From positions 62,001-126,000 of the forward strand of contig NZ_JAANCN010000007.1 in assembly GCF_011326735.1 (NCBI RefSeq): DNA of 64,000 nt. Direction: 5' to 3'. The notes under the pieces were generated by a model that made no database searches, was not told the origin of the DNA, and saw only the letters and a program-made list of their open reading frames with translations. Below, piece by piece: positions 17,563 through 26,954 of this stretch; position 1 is the stretch's first letter, and each line of letters opens with the position of its first letter. The translations under genes and the position numbers were made by a program. This stretch comes from Phycicoccus endophyticus (GTDB taxonomy: Bacteria; Actinomycetota; Actinomycetes; Actinomycetales; Dermatophilaceae).

Positions 17563-18446
17563 CTCCCGGCGCCTTCGACGGCGGGCTTGAGCACCTCGGT
17601 GGCCCACTGCCGGAACGTCGTCGGCGTCGTGTTGGCCGCTGTCCGAGGCACGGCAGTGTCGAGGCCATGCTCCTTCGCCTCGTCCATCGCCATCAAGGCG
17701 CCGGCGACGGCCTCGGACATGCCGAAGCCCATCAGCCGCCGCTTCGAGGCCTCACGGTCACCCTGCTCGTACCGGATCGGCGCGCCGAGTACCTCGGTCA
17801 GGATCTTCGCCTGATCGTTCGGCGAGAGATCCTCCGCGCCGAGGAGAGGCACGATCTCCTGCCCCGTCCAGGTCTGGTCGACCAGGAACGTGGCGGCAGC
17901 GGCGCCGATGTCTCTGGTGGCGACCGTCGGCAGCGCCAGGTCGGCGGGCAGGGTGCCGGTGAAGACACCCCGGTCGCGGATCGAGGCCGCGTCCCGCAGC
18001 ATGTTGTCCATGAACGACGGGTTCGCCAGCTCGCGGGTGTTCGCGCCCGTGCTTCGGATCAGTGCGTCCATCGCCAGGGTGGCCGACACATGACCGGCGA
18101 ACGTCTGAACTCCGGCTCCCAGCGCCGAGACCGAGACAACCCGCGACACCTGGTGACGGCGAATCGCATCCGCCGCCGGCAGCGCGAATCCCATGTAGGC
18201 GTCGAAGATCGTGGGTGCAGCGGGCGCGGCAGGGACAAGCCAGAACAGCGCGTCCGCACCATCGAATGCACGCTCGACCACCGCCGGATCGGCGTGACTG
18301 CCCTGCACCACCTCGACGCGGGAGCGGACCTCCTCCGGAAGCCTCGCCGGGTCGCGCACGACCACACGAACCTGCTCGGCACCCTGCAACAGGCGCCGCA
18401 ACACTTCGCCCCCGATCTGACTCGTGGGCGCGGTAACAACGATCAT
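17559..18446 (-). CDS. NmrA/HSCARG-like NAD(P)-binding protein
   Basis: 295 residues. N-terminal IVVTAPTSQIGGEVLRRLL is a Rossmann loop of the NmrA-type atypical SDRs; VVRDPARL supplies an NADP-type Arg. No catalytic YxxxK is evident, as in redox-sensing NmrA proteins, though azoreductase or quinone reductase activity is possible. GGAGGA precedes the ATG. First gene of a coupled pair with the SDR, divergent from a TetR gene across a palindrome. Confidence 0.87.
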   Translation of the reverse strand: MIVVTAPTSQIGGEVLRRLLQGAEQVRVVVRDPARLPEEVRSRVEVVQGSHADPAVVERAFDGADALFWLVPAAPAAPTIFDAYMGFALPAADAIRRHQVSRVVSVSALGAGVQTFAGHVSATLAMDALIRSTGANTRELANPSFMDNMLRDAASIRDRGVFTGTLPADLALPTVATRDIGAAAATFLVDQTWTGQEIVPLLGAEDLSPNDQAKILTEVLGAPIRYEQGDREASKRRLMGFGMSEAVAGALMAMDEAKEHGLDTAVPRTAANTTPTTFRQWATEVLKPAVEGAGR

Positions 18447-18470
18447 GAAATCCTCCAGAACATCTAACTC

Positions 18471-18497
18471 AAGTATACTCTACCGTACCGTATACTT
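18471..18497. promoter_or_regulatory. TetR operator palindrome between NmrA and TetR genes
   Basis: Perfect 8-bp arms AAGTATAC / GTATACTT flank an 11-nt centre (TCTACCGTACC). It sits in the 66-bp divergent intergenic region, immediately upstream of the AGGGAGG of the TetR gene. Confidence 0.75.
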
Positions 18498-18512
18498 TTA
18501 GGGAGGACAACT

Positions 18513-19196
18513 ATGGCTCGTCGAGGGGACGTGTTGCACGCCCACATCATCGACACGGCCAAGACCGTCTTCCTGGAGTCGGGCTACGACCGCGCCTCCA
18601 TGGACGCCGTCGCCGCCGCCGCCTCGACCTCGAAGCGCTCCCTCTATGCCCACTTCCCCAGCAAGGAAGCGCTCTTCACCGCCTGCGTGGACCGCAGCCA
18701 CGAGCTCTTCGAAGGACGACTCGCGGTGCCCTCGCACTACAGCGACGAACCGATCGAGGCAATCGTGCGGTACTGCGTCAGATTCGGGCAACTGCTGACC
18801 TACGCCCCGATCGCTGGCTTCTGCCGTATGGGCGTGACCGAAGCCGCTCGCCTGCCCGAGGCCGCCGCCCAGATCCACGACACCTTCCTCGGCACCGCCA
18901 CCACAGGGCTCGCAAGGCACATCGAAAAATGCTGGGCAGCCACCCCGGACTTGGCACGAGAAAACGCGACGCTCATCCTCGGCGCCGCCGTCGGACCCCT
19001 ACTGACAGACGTCCTCTACGGTCTCGTCCCACTGCAACAGGAGATGCCCGACGAAACGGCGACCCCACTCACCCCCCACGCGACGATCGAGCACGCCGTC
19101 ACGGCCCTCCTGCCCCAGAGCCCACGAGAGGGGCGCGCGTCGCGGAGCGCGATAATAGAGGCGAAGCAGTCAGGCCATGACAAGGGGTCGAGGTGA
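18513..19196 (+). CDS. TetR-family transcriptional regulator
   Basis: 227 residues. HTH region AVAAAASTSKRSLYAHFPSK at about 34-53; C-terminal domain of the TetR_C_7/AefR kind by general appearance. ATG start with AGGGAGG 6 nt upstream. Divergent from the NmrA-SDR pair and overlapping the downstream hydrolase gene by 4 nt (GTGA). It probably represses both directions through the 18471-18497 palindrome. Confidence 0.9.
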   Translation: MARRGDVLHAHIIDTAKTVFLESGYDRASMDAVAAAASTSKRSLYAHFPSKEALFTACVDRSHELFEGRLAVPSHYSDEPIEAIVRYCVRFGQLLTYAPIAGFCRMGVTEAARLPEAAAQIHDTFLGTATTGLARHIEKCWAATPDLARENATLILGAAVGPLLTDVLYGLVPLQQEMPDETATPLTPHATIEHAVTALLPQSPREGRASRSAIIEAKQSGHDKGSR

Positions 19197-20296
19197 GGGC
19201 ATCCAGGAGTCGGATGGGCAGTAGGGCTGCCACGATCACGCTGGCCGCCCTCGCGGCCGCCACGATGATCACAGCCGCTGGCGCCGAGGTCGTCCGGCGC
19301 CGCATCGTCGGGTATCTCGACCCGTGGAAAGCGCGGGTCGCCGATGCCGGCTTCGTTCTGAAGGCCGCGCGCGTGGGCGAGATCGAGTTGAGCTATGCGG
19401 AAGGCCCGGACAACGGACCGCCTCTGGTCCTGCTGCACGCCCAGCACATGGACTGGTTCAGCTACAGCCGCGTCCTACCCGCCCTGTCCGAGCACTTCCA
19501 CGTCTTCGACATCGACTACCCCGGCCACGGCGCCACCGTCGTCCCGTCCGACTATCCGATGACCGCGAACCGGATCGGGGCCGATCTCGCGACCTTCATT
19601 CAGCAGGAGATCCGGGAACCCGTCTTCGCGACCGGCAACTCATCCGGCGGTCTGCTTACCGCCTGGCTCGCTGCGCACCGACCCGACCTCGTCCGCGCCA
19701 TCGCGCTCGAAGATCCACCACTGTTCTCAGCCGAGTATCCGCGCATCACGACCACCATCGCCAACCGGTCCTTCGCCACCTGCGCCGACGCCGTCCGCGA
19801 CGGAATCACACGCGAAGACGACTTCCTGCTGTATTGGATCCGCAGCAACACGAACTTCTTCACCACCAACATCGCCCCCGGTTCCGCCACCGCACTCGCC
19901 TGGGCGATCAAGGCATACCGGCACGCACACCCCGGTCAACCTGTTGAGCTCGGACTGCCGCCCGACGACACCGTCCGACTGTTCCTGCGCGGCATGGACC
20001 GGTTCGACCCACGATTCGGTGCCGCCTTCCACGACGGCACCTGGAACCAAGACTTCGACCACGCCACCGCCCTCACCCGAATCACGTGCCCGGCAATCCT
20101 GCTTCACGCCGAATTCACGATTCTGCCCGACGGGACCCTCGACGGCGCCATGAGCCAGGCAGACGCCGATAAGGCCACTTCTCTCCTCCAACGCGGCGAA
20201 TACCGCAAGATCAACACCACCCACGTCATCCACCTCGCCGACCCCGGTCTCTTCACCCGACTACTGGAAGACTTCCTCCTCGACCAGAGCCTCTGA
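19193..20296 (+). CDS. Alpha/beta hydrolase with N-terminal membrane/signal segment
   Basis: 367 residues. A hydrophobic segment at about 13-33 suggests export or membrane anchoring. The hydrolase core has LVLLHAQHMDWFSYSRVLP, DIDYPGHGAT, the nucleophile elbow GNSSGG (Ser150) and a C-terminal His in NTTHVIHLADP. GTG start overlaps the TetR stop, so it is coupled to its regulator. Could be an esterase, haloalkane dehalogenase-like or epoxide hydrolase-like enzyme; the sequence does not decide. Confidence 0.87.
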   Translation: MRASRSRMGSRAATITLAALAAATMITAAGAEVVRRRIVGYLDPWKARVADAGFVLKAARVGEIELSYAEGPDNGPPLVLLHAQHMDWFSYSRVLPALSEHFHVFDIDYPGHGATVVPSDYPMTANRIGADLATFIQQEIREPVFATGNSSGGLLTAWLAAHRPDLVRAIALEDPPLFSAEYPRITTTIANRSFATCADAVRDGITREDDFLLYWIRSNTNFFTTNIAPGSATALAWAIKAYRHAHPGQPVELGLPPDDTVRLFLRGMDRFDPRFGAAFHDGTWNQDFDHATALTRITCPAILLHAEFTILPDGTLDGAMSQADADKATSLLQRGEYRKINTTHVIHLADPGLFTRLLEDFLLDQSL

Positions 20297-20309
20297 CCCG
20301 CCGATCGGG

Positions 20310-20362
20310 AAAGTTCGAGAACTCTCCTATCGGGCGGAGGCACCGCACAAGGCTCGAACTTT
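20310..20362. repeat. 10-bp perfect inverted repeat at the island's right edge
   Basis: AAAGTTCGAG (20310-20319) and CTCGAACTTT (20353-20362) are exact inverted copies 33 nt apart, ending 3 nt before tRNA-Arg. It could be a terminator for the hydrolase or part of an attachment site; GTTCGAG also resembles a tRNA T-loop. Confidence 0.5.
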
Positions 20363-20365
20363 TCG

Positions 20366-20439
20366 TGCCCCCGGCAGGACTCGAACCTGCGACCTCGAGA
20401 TTAGAAGGCTCTTGCTCTATCCGGCTGAGCTACGGGGGC
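20366..20439 (-). tRNA. tRNA-Arg (anticodon TCT)
   Basis: Acceptor GCCCCCG/CGGGGGC, D-arm GCTCAGCCGGATAGAGC, anticodon loop CTTCTAA and T-arm GCAGGTTCGAGTCCTGC. The anticodon stem has mismatches at its two ends (27-43 and 31-39). CCA not encoded. Abuts the island. Confidence 0.9.
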
Positions 20440-20514
20440 CCGGCGCCCCGCGCGGGACGCCGCGGCCAGTCTAGGAGCACCGTGGACGGCGCTCGCCCTT
20501 GAGCGCGGGCGGGC

Positions 20515-21084
20515 TCACCCGGTGGTCGGCGCGTGCGCGAACGGGAAGCCGGCGAGGGTCTCGTGCCGCGGCCGGTGCCCCGCCGAGCGTGGCAGGTGCG
20601 ACTCGACGAGGACGAGCTCGTCGGCCACCCAGGGCGGCCCCTCGTAGCCGTGCAGGACCCGCACCCACCGGGTCGCCTCGAGCGGGCGGGGGAAGCGGGC
20701 CAGGGTCAGGTGGGGGACGAAAGGACCGCCCTGGGGCGCCGCGCCCGCGACGGCCAGCGCGGAGCGGGCCGCGGCCGCGAGCCGGGCCAGGCCCTCGTCG
20801 GCGGCGAGCCCTGCCCACAGGACCCGGGCACGGGTGACGTCCGGGAAGCAGCCGGCGCCCCGGACCCGCAGGTGCGGTGCGGGGTGCCGCGCGGCCACCT
20901 CCCGGAGCCGCTCCAGGAGTGGCTCGAGGGTGCGGGCCGGCGCGTCGCCGGCGAAGGCGAGGGTGAGGTGCCACTGCCCGGGGGGCGTCCAGCGCGGCCC
21001 GGGCGTCGCCCGGCGAGGCTCGAGCCGGTGCTCGAGGTGCTCGAGCACCGGCTCGGGCGGCACGACGGCGACGAAGACCCGCAT
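20515..21084 (-). CDS. RNA 2',3'-cyclic phosphodiesterase (2H / LigT family)
   Basis: 189 residues. Two HxTx motifs, HLTLAF (about 46) and HLTLARF (about 130), define the 2H phosphoesterase active site; N-terminal MRVFVAVVPPEPVLEHLE is typical of ThpR/LigT. It opens 2',3'-cyclic phosphate RNA ends; the historical ligase label is usually incidental. Start ATG 21084 begins directly at the first strand. Its biological role is unknown. Confidence 0.88.
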   Translation of the reverse strand: MRVFVAVVPPEPVLEHLEHRLEPRRATPGPRWTPPGQWHLTLAFAGDAPARTLEPLLERLREVAARHPAPHLRVRGAGCFPDVTRARVLWAGLAADEGLARLAAAARSALAVAGAAPQGGPFVPHLTLARFPRPLEATRWVRVLHGYEGPPWVADELVLVESHLPRSAGHRPRHETLAGFPFAHAPTTG

Positions 21085-21140
21085 CCCGACATCATCGGCG
21101 GCCACGCCGGGCAATGCGGACCGGGACACCCGGTTCTCGT

Positions 21141-21146
21141 TACCAT
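21141..21146 (+). promoter_or_regulatory. Leaderless -10 hexamer (TACCAT) of the first GTPase gene
   Basis: TACCAT ends 6 nt before the GTG at 21153, excluding the in-frame codon at 21114 as start. Confidence 0.6.
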
Positions 21147-21152
21147 TCGGCC

Positions 21153-22862
21153 GTGGGCGCGGACCGGGACGTGGAGGCCGCGGTCTCCGCCGTCGAGGTG
21201 CTGCGGGAGGAGGTCGAGCACACCTCCCTGCCGCTCGAGGTCCCGGGCCGGGCCGCGGCCGAGGCCGCCCGCCGCGGGCTGCTCGCCCAGCTCGACGACT
21301 ACGTCCTCCCACGGCTGCGCTCGCTCGACGCCCCGCTGCTCGGCGTCGTCGGCGGCTCGACCGGCGCCGGCAAGTCCACGCTGGTCAACTCCGTCGTCGG
21401 GGAGCAGGTCAGCCGGCCCGGTGTCCTGCGCCCGACGACGACCTCCCCGGTGCTCGTCCACCACCCGCAGGACCGGCACTGGTTCGAGGGCGAGCGCATC
21501 CTGCCCGGCCTGGCCCGGGTCACCGGGGTGGACACCGGCGAGGAGGCGCCGGGTACCGTCCGGCTCGTGGCCTCCACCGCGCTGCCCGCCGGGCTGGCGC
21601 TGCTCGACGCGCCCGACATCGACTCGGTCGTCTCGGCCAACCGCGAGCTCGCCACCCAGCTCCTCGCGGCCGCCGACCTGTGGCTGTTCGTCACGACGGC
21701 CGCCCGCTACGCCGACGCCGTGCCCTGGGGGCTGCTGCGCACGGCGGCCGAGCGGGGCACGGCCGTCGCCATCGTCCTGGACCGGGTGGCGCCGGACGCG
21801 GTCGAGGAGATCCGCCCGCACCTGGCCGCGATGCTGCGCGACCAGGGCCTGCCGACCGCACCGGTCTTCACCGTCCCGGAGACCCCGCTCGAGGAGGACG
21901 GCCGGCTGCCCGCCCCTGCGTTCGCCCGGCTGCGCGCCTGGCTCGAGGCGCTCGCCGGCGACGCCCGGGCCCGTGACATCGTCGTCTCCCAGACCCTCCG
22001 GGGCGCGGTCGCCTCGCTCACCGGGCGGACCGAGGAGCTCGTGGCCGCCAGCCGTGAGCAGGAGGAGTCGCGCCAGGCCCTCGAGGACGCCGTGACGGAC
22101 GCCTTCGGCTCCGCCCTGCGCCGGGTGGGCGACGGGATGACCGACGGGACCCTGCTGCGGGGGGAGGTCCTGGCCCGGTGGCAGGAGTTCGTCGGCACCG
22201 GCGAGTTCTTCCGTCAGGTGGAGTCGACGATCGGCCGGTGGCGCGACCGGATCGCCGCAGCCGTCCGGGGGACCCCGCCGCCGGCGGACTCCCTCGGGGA
22301 GGCGCTGCACACGGGCGTGGCCGCGCTGCTCGTGGCCAACCTCGAGTCCGCGGACGCCGACGCCACCCGCACCTGGCGCCGGCTGCCCGGCGGCGCGGCC
22401 GTGCTCGCCGAGGTGCCGGCACGCGGTGTCCGCGCGCCCGAGACCGGCGCCGCGGTCGAGCGGCTCGTGCGCGACTGGCAGGGCGAGGTGCTCGAGCTGG
22501 TGCGCAGCGAGGGCCAGAGCCGGCGGACCAACGCCCGGGTGGCCGCCTACGGCGTCAACGCGATCGGGCTGCTGCTCATGCTCGTGGCGTTCGCGCAGAC
22601 CGGTGGCCTCGTCGGTGCCGAGATCGGCATCGCGGGTGGTACCTCGCTGCTCGCCCAGCGCGTCCTCGAGGCGATCTTCGGTGACCAGGCCGTTCGGGAC
22701 ATGGCGGCCAAGGCCCGCACGCTGCTGCTCGCCCATGCCGAGGAGCTCTACGCGGCCGAGCGCGCCCGCTTCCTCGAGGCGCTCGCCGCGCACGCCGCCC
22801 CGGCGGACCAGGCCGAGCGGCTGGCGGCGACCGCGACGACGCTGAGGACGGTCTCGGTATGA
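21153..22862 (+). CDS. Dynamin-like GTPase, membrane-associated
   Basis: 569 residues. G1/Walker A GGSTGAGKST at about 67-76, G2-region threonines PTTTSP, G3-like LLDAPDIDSV, and LDRVAPDA in the G4 position (canonical NKxD missing). A long helical region follows, then a hydrophobic hairpin near residues 469-500 (GLLLMLVAFAQ and GLVGAEIGIAGG) and a basic helix. Overlaps the second GTPase gene (ATGA), so the pair is coupled. Architecture resembles actinobacterial dynamin-like pairs such as Streptomyces DynA/DynB or IniA/IniC, by topology only. Confidence 0.8.
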   Translation: MGADRDVEAAVSAVEVLREEVEHTSLPLEVPGRAAAEAARRGLLAQLDDYVLPRLRSLDAPLLGVVGGSTGAGKSTLVNSVVGEQVSRPGVLRPTTTSPVLVHHPQDRHWFEGERILPGLARVTGVDTGEEAPGTVRLVASTALPAGLALLDAPDIDSVVSANRELATQLLAAADLWLFVTTAARYADAVPWGLLRTAAERGTAVAIVLDRVAPDAVEEIRPHLAAMLRDQGLPTAPVFTVPETPLEEDGRLPAPAFARLRAWLEALAGDARARDIVVSQTLRGAVASLTGRTEELVAASREQEESRQALEDAVTDAFGSALRRVGDGMTDGTLLRGEVLARWQEFVGTGEFFRQVESTIGRWRDRIAAAVRGTPPPADSLGEALHTGVAALLVANLESADADATRTWRRLPGGAAVLAEVPARGVRAPETGAAVERLVRDWQGEVLELVRSEGQSRRTNARVAAYGVNAIGLLLMLVAFAQTGGLVGAEIGIAGGTSLLAQRVLEAIFGDQAVRDMAAKARTLLLAHAEELYAAERARFLEALAAHAAPADQAERLAATATTLRTVSV

Positions 22863-24523
22863 GCCCGCTCGTCATGGGGAGCGCGACCGGGCCCGGCGTC
22901 TCGCCGGAGCGGCTCTCGGCCGCCGCCGACGCCCTCTCCGCGGCGGTCGACGCGGGGGCCGGTGAGCTGCCCGCCGAGGAGAGCGCCCGGGCCGGGCAGG
23001 TCGTCGCCAAGGTGGCCCAGCGGACCGCCCTCGTCGGCGGCCACACGGTCGTCGCCCTCGCCGGCGCCACCGGCAGTGGCAAGTCCTCGTTGTTCAACGT
23101 GCTCGTCGGCGAGGAGGTCGCCCGGGTCGGCGTGCGCCGGCCCACGACGGCCACCCCCACGGCCGGGGTCTGGGGCGCCGAGCCGGCCGGCGACCTGCTC
23201 GACTGGCTCGGGGTCGGTGCGCGCCACCACGTCGGGGAGGCGGGCGGGGGGCCCCAGGTGGGCAGTCTCGACGGCCTGGTCCTGCTCGACCTGCCCGACC
23301 TCGACTCGCGCGAGACCGCCCACCGGGTCGAGGCCGAGCGGGTCCTCGAGCTGGTCGACCTGTTCGTCTGGGTGACCGACCCGCAGAAGTACGCCGACGC
23401 CCGGCTGCACGACGACCACGTCTCGGCGCTCTCGGCGCACGAGGCGGTGACCATGGTCGTCCTCAACCAGGCCGACCGGCTCTCGCCGGAGGACCTCGCG
23501 CGGTGCCGTACCGACCTGGCCCGCCTCATGGAGCGCGACGGGCTGCCCGGCGCCACGGTGCTCACGACGTCGGCCCGCACCGGTGCCGGGACCGACGAGC
23601 TGCGTCAGCGCCTCGCCAACGCCGTCGCGAGCCGGGCGGTCTCGCGGGCGCGGCTGGCCGCCGACGTCCGCACGGTCGCTGCCGCGCTCGAGCGGCACGT
23701 CGGGGCCGGCGAGCCGGCGGTCGACCCCGGCGCCCGCACCGAGCTCGTCGACGCCCTCGCCCGCGCCGCCGGGGTCCCGACCGTCGTCGACGCCGTCGCC
23801 CGCGACTACCGGATGGAGGCCGCCACCCGGACCGGCTGGCCGTTCACCCGCTGGGTGCACCGGCTGCGCGCCCGGCCGCTGCGCCGGCTGCGCCTCGACG
23901 GCCGGGACGTGCGGGTCACCGAGTCCGACCTGCGCTCGGTCCTCGGGCGCTCCTCGCTGCCCCCGCCCTCGCCCGCAGCCCGCTCGGCGGTCGAGCTCGC
24001 GACCCGGCGGCTGGCGGACCGGGCGGGGGCCGAGCTGCCGGTCCCGTGGGCCGAGGCGCTCGACCAGGCCGCGACGCCGCCCGGTCCCCGTCTCGGGGAC
24101 GCCCTCGACCAGGCCGTCGTCGGCACCTCGCTGCACGCCCGGGCCCCGGGCTGGTGGCGGGTCGTCGGCGGCCTCCAGCTGCTGCTCGCCACGGCGGTGG
24201 TCGCGGGGATCCTCTGGCTCGGCGCGTACGCGGTCGCCGGCTGGCTGCAGCTGGACGCGGTCGTCCCCGACGCTCCCACGGTCGGGGTGCTGCCCGTCCC
24301 GTTCCTCCTGCTCGCCGGCGGGCTCGTGCTCGGGCCGCTGCTGGCCGCGCTCGCCGCGTGGCTCGCCCGCCTCGGTGCCCGGCGCCGTGGCCGGGTCATG
24401 GAGGGCCGGCTGCGGGCCGCCATCGAGACGGTCGCCGACCGGGAGATCGTGGGGCCGGTCCAGCGCGTCCTCGACCGGCACACGGCCACCCGTGAGGCGC
24501 TGCGGAGCGCGGCCGAGATCTGA
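22859..24523 (+). CDS. YfjP-like GTPase with two C-terminal membrane segments
   Basis: 554 residues. Walker A GATGSGKSSLF at about 69-79, RPTTATPTAG (G2), LLDLPDLDSRE (G3) and VLNQADRLS (G4, NQxD in place of NKxD). Two membrane helices at about 439-464 and 477-505 end the protein before a basic tail. Coupled by 4-nt overlap to the preceding GTPase; the pair probably forms a heteromeric membrane-remodelling or septal complex, which is inference. Confidence 0.8.
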   Translation: MSPLVMGSATGPGVSPERLSAAADALSAAVDAGAGELPAEESARAGQVVAKVAQRTALVGGHTVVALAGATGSGKSSLFNVLVGEEVARVGVRRPTTATPTAGVWGAEPAGDLLDWLGVGARHHVGEAGGGPQVGSLDGLVLLDLPDLDSRETAHRVEAERVLELVDLFVWVTDPQKYADARLHDDHVSALSAHEAVTMVVLNQADRLSPEDLARCRTDLARLMERDGLPGATVLTTSARTGAGTDELRQRLANAVASRAVSRARLAADVRTVAAALERHVGAGEPAVDPGARTELVDALARAAGVPTVVDAVARDYRMEAATRTGWPFTRWVHRLRARPLRRLRLDGRDVRVTESDLRSVLGRSSLPPPSPAARSAVELATRRLADRAGAELPVPWAEALDQAATPPGPRLGDALDQAVVGTSLHARAPGWWRVVGGLQLLLATAVVAGILWLGAYAVAGWLQLDAVVPDAPTVGVLPVPFLLLAGGLVLGPLLAALAAWLARLGARRRGRVMEGRLRAAIETVADREIVGPVQRVLDRHTATREALRSAAEI

Positions 24524-24667
24524 GCCGGCCGCGGGCCCGGTCCTCCACAGCCGACCCCTGCCCCGCGCCCTGTCCACAGACCGCGGCCCACCCGTTGTCG
24601 CCCCGGCGGCGGTGGCCGAGCGTGGACCTGGGGCCCCGAGCGGCGGGGCCGGGCAGGAGGGCATGCG

Positions 24668-25189
24668 ATGTACGAGACCTACGTGACCGTCCAGGGGCGG
24701 CTCGTCGCCGACCCCGTCGTCAAGGACGGCCGGCACGGCCGGTTCACGACCTTCCGGGTCGCCCAGTCCGAGCGGCACCCCGACCGGGCCGACCCCGGGC
24801 GGTGGACCGACTCGCCACCGAGCTTCTACGACGTCTCCGCCTTCCGCGCGGTCGGGGAGAACGCGGCCCGCTCGCTGCGCAAGGGGCAACCGGTGGTCGT
24901 GCACGGGCGCCTGCGGGTCCGCCAGTTCCAACGGGGCGACGGCTCGCCCGGCACGGCGGTCGAGCTCGACGCCGCCGCGCTCGGGCACGACCTGCGCTGG
25001 GGGTGCACCTCGTACGTGCGCAACGGCGACCTCGCCCCCGCGCCGCCCGCGCAGGCACCGGCCGACCCCCCGCAGCCCGCCGGCGACCCCGCGACCGACC
25101 GGTACGTCGTCGACGACCCCGGCGGCGAGGGCCCCCCGGCCCCGGACACCGGCCCGCTCGTGCCCCCGGGGCGCGGGCAGGCGGCCTGA
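24668..25189 (+). CDS. ssb: Single-stranded DNA-binding protein, SSB paralogue
   Basis: 173 residues. OB fold 1-112: YVTVQGRLVADPVVKDG, FTTFRVAQSER and SFYDVSAFRAVGENAARSLRKG. The C-terminal tail is Pro-rich and does not end in the acidic DDDIPF-type tip that recruits partners, so this is likely the accessory SSB (like Rv2478c, also next to ettA), not the replicative one. AGGAGG sits 6 nt before the ATG. Confidence 0.87.
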   Translation: MYETYVTVQGRLVADPVVKDGRHGRFTTFRVAQSERHPDRADPGRWTDSPPSFYDVSAFRAVGENAARSLRKGQPVVVHGRLRVRQFQRGDGSPGTAVELDAAALGHDLRWGCTSYVRNGDLAPAPPAQAPADPPQPAGDPATDRYVVDDPGGEGPPAPDTGPLVPPGRGQAA

Positions 25190-25225
25190 GCGCGCGCGGA
25201 TTCGGGCCTTGCCGGGGGTGGTCGA

Positions 25226-25231
25226 TACCCT
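25226..25231 (+). promoter_or_regulatory. Leaderless -10 hexamer (TACCCT) of ettA
   Basis: TACCCT ends 6 nt before the ATG at 25238. Confidence 0.65.
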
Positions 25232-25237
25232 GGCGGC

Positions 25238-26920
<1,683 letters not shown>

Positions 26921-26942
26921 GGGCCTGCGCGCCGGCCACGGC

Positions 26943-26948
26943 TAGGGT
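26943..26948 (+). promoter_or_regulatory. Leaderless -10 hexamer (TAGGGT) of the GT2 gene
   Basis: TAGGGT ends 6 nt before the GTG at 26955; a second in-frame GTG at 26949 directly abuts the hexamer and is less likely. Confidence 0.6.
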
Positions 26949-26954
26949 GTGGCC

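Larger units (their letters stand above)
13562..20365. mobile_element. Candidate genomic island ending at tRNA-Arg
   Basis: From just after the PrsW-like gene to the 3' end of tRNA-Arg the DNA is visibly less GC-rich, with more A/T at third positions, AT-rich promoters and Shine-Dalgarno-led starts. It holds a recombinase-type HTH protein, then two TetR-controlled oxidoreductase/hydrolase modules. The right edge lies on the 3' side of a tRNA, the usual side for tRNA integration. I found no integrase and no duplicated tRNA 3' end at the left edge, so mobility is inferred from composition and position only. Confidence 0.55.
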
